A stretch of 64,000 nucleotides of DNA from Trichopria drosophilae (taxonomy: Eukaryota; Arthropoda; Insecta; Hymenoptera; Diapriidae), in contig CM059585.1 in NCBI GenBank assembly GCA_030407085.1, positions 3,481,001 to 3,545,000 of the forward strand. Direction: 5' to 3'. A program made the translations under genes and the position numbers. Positions 24,629 through 37,545 of the stretch are shown here, piece after piece; the first letter of the stretch is position 1; each line of letters begins with the position of its first letter. Below the pieces are notes generated by a model. The model was given only the letters and a program-made list of their open reading frames with translations. It was not told the DNA's origin and did not search any database.

Positions 24629-25734
24629 ATATTTGTCTTATCTCATTTTTCTTTACAATTATGTAACATTTATACAACTATTTAGTAGTTTTCAAGTATC
24701 AAATAAAGAAAAAGATGGCTTGAAACTGTCTAGAGAATAGCCGTCAAGAATTTAAAGATATATTCAACATTTTGAAAAGAACTCTAAAATACATCTATTA
24801 TGTGTCTATGAGACTTCATTTAGATACTAAAGTATCTTTTATAAGAATATTTATAAGCAGTTTAAAACACCTAAAAAGTTGTATAATTATAACAGCTCAA
24901 TTTATTTTTAAATCAATGTTACTTTTTTTTTCATATACATACGTATTATAAGATCATATGATAATTATTTATTTACATTATTTAAAACGTTCGAAATAAA
25001 AGAATATCGGTCGCAAACAAAGCAAATAAACTTGACTCTCTATATCTTATAAGATGCATTATTGTCGATGTAGCAAAAAAAGCATACATTTACAGGTTAT
25101 AGAACAGAAGGACGCAAATAAAATAAACTCACGATGAAAAAAGGACACAGCGACAAAAAGAACCTAACTTATATAAATAATTCGTTAAAAACAGCATGTA
25201 GTAACGAAATATTGTCAATCAAAACAGAAACACAAATACAGAAATATCGAAAAAAATTGGTAATTGTTGTTTACACTTAAGAAATGGTTTAGTTTCGTCG
25301 TATTTAAAGAAGCCTTCTTTACAGTAATTAAATTCTTTTATCAGTGCACCTATTTATGTTCAAACCATACTGCAAGAAGTGCTTTTGATAAATAGTAAAC
25401 CAAACTGACAAATATTAGTATAAGCAAACATCGTTAGTCTGCAGTTGCTCAAATCTAATCAATTATCAAAATTCCGTAAATTGCTTTTAAATGTCAATTG
25501 CTTATGTAAGGAAACGTATTTACTAATTTGGTATATTATCTTAATTTGCATGACTTCAATAATTTATATCGGTAAATAACATTGGGAAGATATGCAATTA
25601 TTAAAATATGCTACTTATAATTAATAATCATGTTTTACCTCTTGAAACTACTTAAATGATGGATATACAAACTTTTTGAAGAATATTAACATTGTTAAAT
25701 TTTGAAGAAGTATCGTTTTATATAAAAGATTAAA

Positions 25735-25939
25735 TCCCAATGGGCACGAAAGTCCCGAATGTTTCTAAAACGTTTTTAGAACGTTCCAGAAACGTTCCTA
25801 AAACGTTAAATGTCTGCAACTTTTACGGAACGTTTTATAAACGTTTCATTCATGTTGCAGACATTTAACGTTTTAGGAACGTTTCTGGAACATTCTAAAA
25901 ACGTTTTAGCAACATTTGGGTCCTTCGTGCCCGTTGGGA
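25735..25939. mobile_element. 205-bp foldback element with an 11-bp-phased AACGTT box ladder
   Basis: Arms 25,735-25,820 and 25,854-25,939 are inverted copies of 86 bp with six mismatches and no gaps by my count, around a 33-base centre. The ends read TCCCAAYGGGCACGAA. Five AAYGTT-type boxes start at 25,758, 25,769, 25,780, 25,791 and 25,802, exactly 11 bp apart. Two more start at 25,829 and 25,840 in the centre, and five at 25,867, 25,878, 25,889, 25,900 and 25,911. Nine of the twelve are exact AACGTT; the other three are AATGTT or AACATT, single CpG transitions. No open frame is present and no clean target duplication is visible (flanks AT-rich, GATTAAA and TAATTAA). It is a non-autonomous foldback element or MITE; the superfamily is not assigned. 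Confidence 0.85.
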
Positions 25940-26174
25940 TAATTAAGCAATCATTTCCAACAAGATGTAACAAAAAAATAATAATATAAAACAGAAACTA
26001 TTTATTATAAGCTCACAATATGTTTGAAAAATGTAAAGTAATTCGATACTATAAATATACTTCGACAATTTTTAGGCGTCTGCCAGAAAATGACGGCTTT
26101 CCACAAGGGATAGAAATATCCTTAAAATTGTATATTTTCAAGTTCGTCGCTGCTGCTTCATTCCATTAAATACT

Positions 26175-26265
26175 ACTTTATCCGAAAAAGTCTGGTACAG
26201 GTGTTCGCCTTGCTCTTCAAGACCCCGTGGATGCTGCTGGGCGTTTGCGACAGACGCTGAGAAAA
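26175..26265 (-). other. Short open segment after an acceptor-like sequence
   Basis: On the minus strand AATTTTTCTCAG (pyrimidine tract plus AG, about 26,276-26,265) precedes an open segment of about 30 codons. It reads SVANAQQHPRGLEEQGEHL and then YQTFSDKVVFNGMKQQ before a stop at about 26,175. The residue mix looks protein-like and polar. No family is recognised, and 30 codons are easily open by chance, so I do not call an exon. Confidence 0.15.
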
Positions 26266-28679
26266 ATTATGCGGCTCACTAAAGTTTTTTTTTATACCGG
26301 AGGGATTTTCTGCTTTTAATGTAGAATTTATATATTAATCCGCCATGAGCAATATTATAAAGATTTAAAAGATTTACTTGCATTTTCTCTGCAAGCTCTT
26401 GAAAAAAATATTAGATGAGACCCTTTCTGTAGGAATTATGTATTCAATAGCTATTTATGTCATGGAAAACATGATCGTTTCATTGCCAATTGTTTAGTAT
26501 CCAAATGCGTATGTGCGTTAAAGACTTTCCTGGTGGACATCGGTATTATCTTAATCGTACTATAAGATGTAATATTTTCAGTTCAATAATGGTATTGGAT
26601 TTTTTGTGGACAATGTAAGATGCCATACATTAGAATTCAACCACCATCGCCCAAAAGCTCTCTAAACTGGCAACACCGTATCAGTCACAAAAAATACCCG
26701 AAACTGAAAAAAAAAAATTTTCCATCAATTTTTATTCATGGCGGAAGCATCCATTTCGTGGTTTTAATGAGATAAGAATTGAAATTCAATCATTCTCGCA
26801 GTGATTCGGGGCCAACTCTTATATGCATGACTGAATGGTATTCTTGTGAAGCCTACCTAGACTCGGGGGTGGAGGAAGGTTTTTACGGTAATAAAAACCC
26901 CGTCACGTAGACGTGGCTACGAAGAAGACCAGACCCGCCGTCAAGGGAGCACTTGCGAGGGAGAAGGGAAAAGAATACTGATTCATTATTCAATCTGGGT
27001 CGAGTGATTAGCATGCGGCGTTGCCGGTGTCGTCCTCGGCTCTTTCTAAATAATGTAAGACGCAGCGCCACCGCAGAGACTCTTGAGAGAGGAGCGACAC
27101 CTTCTTGAGGTCGCACATTTCACGACTGTCCTATACCTCGAACTATCTACTTTACAAAAATTTGTGGTCGAGATTCCTACCTGTCAATTAAACCTTTACA
27201 TTTGTCTCGGACCGGATGTAAAAATTCGAGAGTTGTTATGAACCTCATAAAAATTGTTATTTTTTAGTTAAGAAGTTAAGCAAAGTCAATGAACCTTATA
27301 GAAGATTATTATTTTCAAGGATGAGACCTCACAACTTTTCATATTACTTTCACCCTGACCAGAACATCAAAAACTTTGAACATGACAACTAATTATTTCA
27401 TCAGTAAACTGAAATAGAGGATTGCGTACATCAATTCATTCAAGACAGGTAACGATTTTTCGCTAATTCAACAGGATGTACATATTCAAAATTCGACAAT
27501 TTTTTCACATGAACCCTTGGGAAGAAAATAACAACTCATAATGTAGAAATCGCGTAAGTTTCACATCGATGGGAAAGACGGTCATTGCTGGCATCTTCCC
27601 TACAGCCTCTGGCGGAACCCGAAGATAAAATATTTTTAATATAATTAAGTGGAAATCTCTGTGGTGCAGAGACCCTTTCGGCTTCTTCCGCGCGTCTTTA
27701 TCCTTCTGTCCTCGTCGTGGTGGTCTCAGCTTGAGCTCTGGATGTAAGAAGGGTTGTACTCAGCTTGCCTCCGAGGCATGTTAATGCACTCCGGGATCTT
27801 AACACTTACACTTCAACACGCCCAGTTCATCGACGCAGACGATGGCAACGAGTGTACAGTGTGGCCCCCATCCCCCTTGGCGAGTCACAGCCATTTTCTC
27901 TTTCTCTTAAACTACCCCAGCGACTCCAGAGGGCTTTCACGGACGACGCCTTAAATCCGGATCTCCTTGCCACCCTACGAATCCTTCGCCAACTCCTTCT
28001 CTTCACCTCTTTCTGTCGCGATTCTCTCGCGGAATGCGTGAGAAACCTGGAACCTGAGAAAGAAGTACTCACAGGATTAAAAAAAAGCTAGTAGAAACCT
28101 TACAAGATGCATGCTCTAAGTCTTCTAAACGATGGAAAAATTAGAATAATTATAAAATCATTGCCCGGAAGTTAGAAAGAAGTGTAGCTTGTTGACAGAA
28201 TTCTAGTAGAAGAAAATATTTCGAGTAAAAAAATGCCTCGCACCAATGCGCAGAATATTATGAAAATATGAATAACAGACGTCTACAGACAAATACAACA
28301 ATATGCGAGTCTTTATTGGACCTCCATGACTGCACTCCATAAAGCGGCTTGACCTCTTCAGTATCTCATTTACATTAAGGGTTCGTCCAACAATGGGAAA
28401 CCACGACCTATACAGTTGATGAACTGTTTTGTTATCAGATGTAAAATTCTGTTAATAGAATACCGGTCTCCCACTTGACAGTGCACCAGCTATCTATGAT
28501 ATAACAAAAAAGGTGCTTCCTTGTAGAGCCTTATGGTTATACGTACATGTCATGATGTAAGGAATAGAAGGTGAAGTGTTGCTCTTCAGACGAAAAAGGG
28601 AGCTTCTTTGGCCAATATTACGAGCGCCATACTCCAATCACCGTACCTATCTTGTACAAATGGTAATTTAATAATAGTT

Positions 28680-29232
28680 ACCCTGGTAGAGATTTGGCCG
28701 GTTAAACTAGCCATTACCCTACTGTTAGGTAGAAATATACACGAATTCTAGATGAAACCCCGCTATTGACCACTAACATATATTTAGAGTAACATAAAGC
28801 AATAACTACAAACTAAAAATATCATATTAAATTTGTATGATAGGTAAGGCTCAATCGATTCGACAAAATGAGCAGGTGTAAATGTAGACAATTTTTCTTT
28901 CGAAATGAAGCTTTGATCTTTACAACAGTTTTGTAAACAATCGCGACAGCATCTATAGACGAATCAGCTGAGGGCAAGCCGCCATATTGGGCGTTCGATC
29001 GAGAAGTATTCGAGATTCTCGAATCGAGCCGAGGTCGATAATTTGTAGGAGCTTATCGCACTCATGTTAAACTCTATTAGCTGTCTCAATATCTCGTGTC
29101 TCGGTAGATTTTCGCCATAATTCATGTCATTTTTAGTAGGATTTCTACCCATATTACAGAGCTAGTTTCTAGCCAGATCATCAAAATCCAGGATAATTCT
29201 GGGCAGATTCTCGTGACCATCTCTACCAGGGT
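28680..29232. repeat. 14-bp inverted repeats bounding 553 bp, possible element
   Basis: ACCCTGGTAGAGAT (28,680-28,693) recurs as its exact complement ATCTCTACCAGGGT at 29,219-29,232. Just inside, AAACTAGCC and GGTAGAAAT on the left have loose inverted counterparts on the right (GAAACTAGC and GGGTAGAAAT). This suggests a decayed element with terminal inverted repeats. No target duplication is evident, and a 14-bp match at this distance could arise by chance once in several such windows. Confidence 0.35.
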
Positions 29233-29548
29233 TCCACCATTTTTGGTCTATTACACGGCTACAGGAATGTTTCAGCTTGTATATTACACCAGGCATTTGT
29301 GTTGCGTTCCCTATTTAGAATGCTTAACTTGGTAGAGGGACACACACATACACTCCTCGGACTACTGCTGTTGTTGAGAGAGTAGAAACGAAAAAAAACA
29401 ACAAAAATTATAGATGGGTGTACTCATCACAAATAGGACATTCATACAATAATTAGCACTCTGCCATCGCCCCTAACAAAAAAGGCCAATTAACCATCGT
29501 TACCTTCCCCCATGTAATCACAGGGGTGTTACCAAAATCTATTAAATA

Positions 29549-29968
29549 TCAGTGGCTTTTAAAACACCATCGATCTGCTATAATAGTTTGCTCGAAAAAG
29601 CCACTCTTGGGTTTAAAGTGACTCGTTAACGACGTAAATTGCTGGGTAAATAGGATCAGGCGATAGAACGGGGTACAAAGAAAGGAAAATGAACAAACAA
29701 GAAAATGCCGAAAAAATGATCGCAGTGAAAAAGAGAGCCGGGCCACGGAAGTACTTATCCGACAGTTACCATAGCCGAAAGGCGCTAGCCGCACGACCGC
29801 GATGCGCATCGAGGGCACAAAGCCCTTGATGGATGGATAGCCACGGGATTGCGGCTCACTTCGGTGCGAGTGACCACCTGTTGAAGATCCTGCACGCACC
29901 TGTATACGCACACGATTTCCTCTCTTTCTTCTGCATGCGGACAATCCGATCACCTTCACTTCCTCCAT
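29549..29968 (-). other. Unassigned 139-codon open frame
   Basis: It begins with ATG (MEEVKVIGLSACRRKRGN) and ends at a TGA. The N-terminal half is basic and Ser/Arg/Gly-rich; the middle has a Phe/Leu/Ser-rich stretch (SFFRHFLVCSFSFLCTPFY) that would be strongly hydrophobic. No motif is recognised. A frame this long is expected about once by chance in a window this size and GC, and another minus frame (29,856-30,044) overlaps it. I do not call a gene. Confidence 0.1.
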
Positions 29969-32900
29969 TGCTCAGTCGCCTACCCTGTATGTGTTGCTGA
30001 CCATGGATAATCACTGGTTGACAGCCGTGATGACTCGAGTTCAATTGACCCGTTAAATCTTGTTACAATTCAACCTTGACCAAGTGTTCATTCGGCAGAT
30101 ATGAATATTCTGGTTTTAGAATTAACTTTTGAAAGAAATAGTTAACAATAGTAGGATTTAGTGATGTTAGCGTGAATGAATTATGATGGTATTTAAATTA
30201 TTGATCGATAATGATCTCAACTGGATTTAAGTGAGAACAAACCTTCAGGCTTCGATTTTGTAGTGGTCAATGATGATGGTTGACTGAGATGTGAAAATAT
30301 GTATGAGAATTTTGGATTGTCATCATCCGCTTCCTTCATTTTTTGAGGCTTTGACATCGACATTATTTCCTTTATTCCAGTACCAACAATAAACAAAATT
30401 TGTCTTGCGAGTCAGCACCTCAAATAGATGCACCAATTTTAGCGAAAGATATAACAAGTAAATCCATGGAATACAATATACAACCAAACAATAGTACCTC
30501 CCAAAGTTTCACATGGTCAAGGAATTAGAAGAAAACAAACTCATCAGTGCGGAAAAATAAAATGACAACAATGGAGAAAGTTTGTGAAAAGAAACCTTGA
30601 AAACATCATCAGGCCAACCTTTCGACAATTAAATATTTCGCAAGCAAAAAAATCAGTGGTAAAACTTCCTATTGTCGGGTTCCACGGCTTTTGAATATAG
30701 CGGGGTCCTCCGGCAACGGAACGGAAATCAAAAAGGACGTGGACAAATAGACTGATCGGAACAGAAAAGTGCTCGGGCGTTTTTGCGTCGACGGTTCGAG
30801 GACCCTTTTTCGTCGGAGTGTATACATTTATATGTATGTACATGAGAGGAACGCTTTATGTCTCTAGCGCGCGCAGCCCATCCCCCCTCGATCGCGTTCC
30901 ATTTGTTTCGTCGACGTAGCTCGCGGCACATCTCGGATTCACCATAGTTCGCGTTTTATCAGCGTGTCCATTTACTCGCCACCGATCCGTGACATGGTAC
31001 ATTTATTTCTACGCACGTCGTCAGTTGTACCCAATGCCCCTTTGTCCCTTTCACATCGCTTCACGCGAAGTTGACAGCATTCTATTTTTATTAAAATCAT
31101 TATATGTTAAAAAGCACCAGGCGACTTATTTTGGTGGATGTCATCAGTCGCATTCAAATAATTCTAAAATCGAGACCATAATTCACTTTAAATTCATGGA
31201 GGATGATTCTGGGAAACTGTAATTTTTTTGCACCGGATGGTTTTGCATCAGAAAGATAAAAAATTACCGTCCATTATCACAGATTTAAAGCTCGGTAAGT
31301 GAAAAACTGACGAAATTTCGTGCAAGATGTTAAACTACGAAAATGGTCCGATCGATGCTTATTAGTAATCTGCGACTGTCTCGTCCATTACGCATTCCGA
31401 TTCCGCGATAACCCCTCGACCCTTCCGAAATCCGGTCTGGGGTTCACCGTCTTCCCGACTGTCTTCTGTCATCGCGTACAACCAACTTGTCTTCGAAGAA
31501 TATTCTGCAATGTTTCGAGCAACTATCGTAGAAATTAGCATGGTTCCCAACAATGATCTGATTTGTAATTGCACTTGGTTATTTTTTGACTTTGGATGGT
31601 TTTATATCTTTTGCGTACCATTTTGTAGACATCGTACTTGTCAAACTTGGGATTTAATTAAATCTCGAATTGAAGAAAAACTTGTTGAAATTGTACCATT
31701 TTTATTTGCCATTAATAAACCACTGCAGATGTCCTTTCAGAGATCATATTACCGAAGGAGCCAAGCATCGTTTCAAGTGCCCCTTCAGTCTTCTCATTTT
31801 TCGTAGTTGGAAGATTCAAAGATATGCCTGACCCTCGACAATGGGAACTTGATGTATTCCGACCCTCGCTGCTCGTTTGGTCGATCTAGGAAACAAACGC
31901 GCGACGCCCAGCCACGCGACCATTCGAAAAAAGGCAAAATCAAGAGACGATCACATTGGTCGTCGCGCTGGCCAAGAGTCCAAAGCAATCGGCTGGAGAA
32001 AGAGCGAGTGGACGAATGGGTGACCAGGAGTTTTTTAAATTACATAGACGAGCTCCACTGAAAGCAGCGGGACGCTAATGATAGGCCAGCCCTCGTAAAA
32101 CGACCCATGTCGAGTAACAACCACTCGAACTGCCTGAAACTGACGGTAACTTCAAACCGTTAATTGGTGTATAACTTTTTCACTCTCGGCTCATTCAGTT
32201 CCACTTGCTCCTTCACGGCGGCTTCCGTGCTGCGATATCGCTCTTATTAAGACGGACGAGTGATATAAAATATTACCCTTGCGATTAATTAATTAACCTC
32301 TAGCTTGTAAATAACTGCTACAGAAAGTTAGATGTGACGTAATGTTCTGAGCTGGAAAATGTTAGCAATTAACGAATTTAATTCTGACGTTTTTCAAAAC
32401 TTATGGAAATTCAAAATTAGCTCCTGTTCATTATTTATGTTGGGGTAAAAAATTTGCAAATACCATGGAAGAGAACAGTAATTTACGCTGAGAGATGTTA
32501 CAATTAAGCGGAAACCAATTCAATATCGAGGACTATTGAAGGGAATATTCAACGGCTCGGTATTAAATGTCTACTGGCCCGTTTCCACCCCAACAAACAT
32601 CGATGTTGTTGTGGTATTTGGATACACTTCGTTATAATATGCTTTACCCCTGTGTAATGGCTATTTATTTTAAGAATTAGGGTTAGGGGTCACTTCTGGA
32701 AATGATTTTTCAAGATGATTTATTCCATTTTTATATAAATGTTTTAATTTTACTAATGTGATATTGGCAGATGAATGTATGTACGTAAGTCATGTTACGG
32801 AATGAAACGATTCCGTAATTTTAATTTTAACTTATTTGTAGGTTAATGTAAATAATTTACCAAAATGGAATCGATGTATTTAAAGGGTTGTAATAGGTTT

Positions 32901-33951
32901 GTTTAAATATAAGAATTGGTGATAACTTTCTGAAAGTTATTGCTTACGCCTAAAGGTTCATTTTGAACAATTCTCAATAAATTTTAAACCTGAATATTAG
33001 ATAAACCTCAATTTTTGACGTTTTATGATTTGATTCAAATTTAATGCGGCCGAGGAAACTTTTATCGCGATTTATTTAAATGCGATTTATCATTAAATAC
33101 AATCATTTTATTATTACTCACATAGTTATTACGATTATATTCTTAGGCCAAACTATGAACTCTTTTATTAGCGATCCATCTAAATTTTAATGAGAAATGT
33201 TTAAAAGAGGCACACTAAGATGCCAAACTAAACTTGAATATGTCGCATTTAAAATTTATTGAAAAGTCCAAAAAAAATTTGACAAATTTAAAAGAATTAC
33301 AGCTTAATTTTGTCACTATCATTTTTAATTTCGAAAATATATCATGCACCACAATAAAAAATCTGTATTTAACTAAACATTTATTTAAAATTACACATTT
33401 TTTTATTAAAGAATAGGTATTTAAAAAATCTTATTTTTTCACGTTAAGAAATGTATACACAGATGATCTAAATAAGCACACTCTAAACACCGGTAATATG
33501 TTACTGAAAAATGTAAAAATATCATTTGCGTATGTTTTTTGATGGCAAAAACGACGGCGCTACCAGAATTACTCTATTAGGTCCTAATTTTAAGAAAAAT
33601 GAGGTTAAATATTTTTAAATTTGCGTTGTCGACCATATTTCCAATATATAAGACAAAAAAGAATTTACTTGTGACAACCGAAAGAATAAACACATCGTTT
33701 TCAGTAAAACGTAAATTGGACACTTTTTATTTCACTTGTCTCATAAAAGTGATCTACGATATAAAAATTCTGAGTACGTCATTGTTCTCAGTACAAAAAG
33801 TACTTCCAAGAAATCAAATTAGTAGTGAAAGAACCGAAATGTATAAAATTTAAACATTCTGTAGCAAATAAATTTTTGTTTCGAAAAAACGAATGAATAT
33901 TAATGAGGATTTCTTTTCTACTTAATACCTGCCCCTCCCTCTAAATTCCTC

Positions 33952-33990
33952 GGAGTGAAATTTCACCCTGAAAGAGTGAGAATTCACTCC
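33952..33990. repeat. GGAGTGAA inverted repeat with nested palindrome
   Basis: GGAGTGAA (33,952-33,959) pairs with TTCACTCC (33,983-33,990). The left arm overlaps a perfect 12-base palindrome GTGAAATTTCAC (33,955-33,966). Another GAGTGA sits between the arms, so GAGTGA/TCACTC half-sites occur repeatedly within 40 bases. It may be the end of a decayed element; the function is unknown. Confidence 0.45.
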
Positions 33991-36900
33991 AAGAAAAAGT
34001 GATAGTTGAGCGACACAATGTGGAGTAATTATTTCTCTTCAATTCGAGTAAAAATTGAATAAAATTTAAAAATCCTAAATGCATAAATTATAATCTAATA
34101 ATTCAATTGTAAGATTATATACAAATATAAAACTTGTATTTTTTAACTAGTATTTTTAATAAAAAATAATCAATTCCAATATATTCATAAAATAAGTTAT
34201 ATCAATCAATTTTTCGGTATATTTGAAAGTAATGAGAAGAGTACAGGTGGGTGGAACTTTAAAAAACCTCATTTATTTTTTTAATTTCTATTATTATATT
34301 AACGTTTTTACTTTACTTATATGTACTGAATAATTACAGATGACATGAAGGATATTATAAAAAATTTATAAAAAAATTCATTTTTTTAAAAGACAAAACA
34401 CCTTCAATATTTTTAAGCTAATTTTCTAAGGTGGTTTTCTTCGAATTAACGTAACTATACATTTCTTCATGAGATAATATTAATTTTAACGTCTCAATTA
34501 TTTAAATATACTGAATAGTTTCATAAATTTCGTTGTTGTCAAGATTTCGTTTTTAAATAGAATCTTTAATAAATTCGGCAATCAAATGATATTTCAACGG
34601 GTGTAATAATATTTATAATGCTTTTTACAACTTCACTTGATCCATCGGTGTATTTAATTTATCTAATAAATTGCGAATTTCAAATTTACTCATAAACTAC
34701 TTAACGTCAAGGTCTTTTTTATGAAATTTAAAACTTCATATTCAAAATATTGAGACATGTTGAAAGTTAAGGCACTTGCCTTTTGACTCTGCTTATAGCT
34801 GCTATTGTTAGCGCATTGACATACACTCTTTTTCAGATTAATTTATAATATTAAGAGTTGCGATATAATTTGTTGAGATTTTGCAAGAATGTGACCTAAA
34901 AATGATATAATACCCGATTACGTGTACATTGTGGGGCTCCATTAAAAAATGAGTTGTACGAAATGATACCATTTTGACTCATATTAATATGTTCTATCAC
35001 ATTAAAAAAAAACTTTACCTTTTTTAATGCTGACCAAGTCAACTAACATTGGAAAATTGAAAGGAAAGTAGTAAAAAGAACAACTTTTCTAGTTAGGATA
35101 ATCCTGTTGATATTGGTAATTTATGATTTTTCTTTAATTATTATTAGTTGATTATACTATTTTACGATCGTAACTGCATAATTAGTTGAGGACCCATTGA
35201 AACAGTTTGGGTAGTTAAATTTACTAAGAATGTTGATCAGAGTAGATCTTGCCCCATTTTTAATGATTTTTCATGTCATCTTTTTTAAAATTTTAGTATA
35301 TATTATAATTAGTTTACACAGACGATAACTTTTTATCAGCATAAATAAATATTTAAATCCTGCGAAGCATCAATCCAGTATATTTGTGTAGGTAATAAAG
35401 TCAAATAGCTATTTACTGGAATTTAATATCGACTACATTTTCAGTTAATTCCCAAAAGTTGCATTTGATTGGGACAGAAAATCTGTAAAAGTAAAAAAAA
35501 GTATTTCTTAAAATGTTAAAAGTATTTCTAAGTGGTTCAAAATATTCGATATTCACACCTCATATATTTATAATAAATTAAATATCTTTTTTATAGTCTA
35601 AATCATTTGTACTGAAATCGAACTTTTTATCGAATTTCAATTTAAGTTAAGCATTTCACCTACGTCTTCAGTAGAATAAATCATTGTTGCAAATAAAGCT
35701 ATTACAAATATAATTTCAAACGGTGCATTTAGACATTCTGCTATATCAGGTAAAATAATTTTAAGAAAAATATCTTTATTATTTTCACTGTTTCTAAAGA
35801 ATAATAGAACTAAGTCTCAAAAATGTATATTTTGGAATCTAATCAAGAGGCAAAATATGCCAAAACAATCATTCATTTTTTGTCTTTATGAGAATATTTC
35901 ATATGAATTAAATGACAAGCTAACCACATTACTTATTACATTATTTGTAATCATTCCCGAAGGACCCTTGTAAATTGAAAAAAAATTATTTCATAAAAAA
36001 AAATATAAAATAAAAAGCAGTGCCACTAATTGTAATTAGTACTAAGGACATGTTTGTATTAAAATGTTATCCTATTTAGATTATATGTATCATGTTAAGC
36101 ATATTATATAAATAAAATCATTTTGTGCAATATATTGCTCTCTAGAAATACTGTCAAATTTAGTCAGAAAGTTGAATTCTATCTTGTTATAATTTATAAA
36201 AATCGTGATAAGCTGTTGATATATTTCAAAGATAATTTTTATTATTTTTATTAATCTCAAAAATAATTCCATTATATTTAGGATTCTTCTTGAAAGAAGG
36301 CATTCTTGGTTGGCCACTGTATTTTACTATTTTTCAGAGTAGATAAAAAAACCACATGCTCGTATGATATAATGCTGCACACCTGCTCTCGATATCCCAT
36401 TCTTCATTTTGGTGCCATTCAGATACAGGAGAGAAGATGAGAAAGAAGATAAACACCTGAACAGGGAGCGAGGATATTCACAAATATTGAAAAGAGAAGT
36501 TTCTGAAATACCTAAACGACAGAAAAAAAATTGTCTCCGACCATGACACGCATAAGCTTACCGTTTTTAAAAATATATCAGACAAGAATCGAATTTTTCT
36601 TTGATGTATTTTTATTCAATGAATTTACAATATGTTTGATTTATACAACAGTAAATATTGTTTGATGTTGCGAATAAATCGTAAAACTACGATAAAAATC
36701 ATGTAACTTATCTTGTAAACGATAACATCCGAAATAGTATACCAAATACAGTGCAGAAATTTAAAACAAATTGCCATTAAATGAATACAATGCACATTAT
36801 GGAAAAATGTTGCGTAGATGAAAGAACAGTAGATTCGACGAAAGTAATTCGGCAGACAGCGGTTTGGACAAGTAATTCCAAAACTTTTCCGATTTTCTAC

Positions 36901-37435
36901 GTTAGAACAGTTGCCAGATCAATGATGCGTTTTAAGATTATATTTTGGTTTTATAGCTATTGCTGTATCTGTATATTTACTTACAGCCATTATGATAATC
37001 GTTTTGTTGCGTTATCTATCGTTTATTTATATTATTTATTTTAGAATTTCTACTATGATATTAACTGCAATTGTGTAAATATTTACCGTTGTCATAATCT
37101 CTTACCCAACCTGCATATTCATCATAATTTCTAAGCATTTCCAACACCTTCCAAGTGTCCATGAAGTTCGAATATAATTATAGGATCGAACGAAATTACC
37201 TAACTTAAGTGGAACTATTATTATATAAAGTGCCTGGTTTGAAATTATCAGTTATGGCCAACTACTTCAGTGAATGGTTATATAACTTTATTTGTATGCC
37301 CACAATGACAGCGACATCATTCATAATCAAGTCTCGAAAGCAAATATGTGCTAGTTATTTTTATTTGCTAAAGTATTTTCTAAAGATGTCTCTTTTTTAT
37401 ATAAACATGCTCAATTGTACATGTCCAGATAGTGA

Positions 37436-37545
37436 ATAAAAAATAGTTTAGAATAATCTCATAATGTGTTTTATAAGAGGTCATGATTTGACGTTTCTGA
37501 TCTCTTGTGTAACACATTACCAGATCATTTTGAACTATTTTTTAT
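37436..37545 (+). repeat. 110-base long hairpin, 48-bp arms; foldback element or structured RNA candidate
   Basis: Arms 37,436-37,483 and 37,498-37,545 are inverted copies of 48 bases with nine differences and no gaps by my count, around the 14-base loop TGATTTGACGTTTC. If transcribed from the plus strand, five of the nine differences become G-U pairs and four are true mismatches, so 44 of 48 positions would pair. The opposite strand would do worse. The size suits an animal microRNA precursor with long lower stem, but no mature sequence I know is visible. A miniature foldback element is the plainer reading. Strand is given as plus only because of the pairing bias. Confidence 0.6.

Larger units (their letters stand above)
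22380..26760. other. AT-rich block 3, rich in mobile-element remains
   Basis: This strongly AT-rich stretch holds a 785-bp inverted-repeat element (22,527-23,311), three diverged direct repeats (23,843-24,142), a 12-bp hairpin (24,601-24,628) and a 205-bp foldback element (25,735-25,939). No frame of 60 codons occurs from about 22.3 to 26.8 kb. A short minus-strand open segment after a splice-acceptor-like sequence lies at 26,175-26,265. I see no gene. Confidence 0.6.
26760..32280. other. Moderate-GC block 3, no callable gene
   Basis: CpG-containing sequence with scattered frames of 60-139 codons on both strands. The 108-codon plus frame at 27,765-28,091 has no ATG and overlaps a minus frame. 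A 14-bp inverted repeat bounds 28,680-29,232. The 139-codon minus frame at 29,549-29,968 is listed separately. I find no domains. Confidence 0.5.

Noticed and set aside
27765..28091. 108-codon plus frame rich in Arg and Leu
   Set aside because: It has no ATG, overlaps frames in both directions, and its composition follows local GC.
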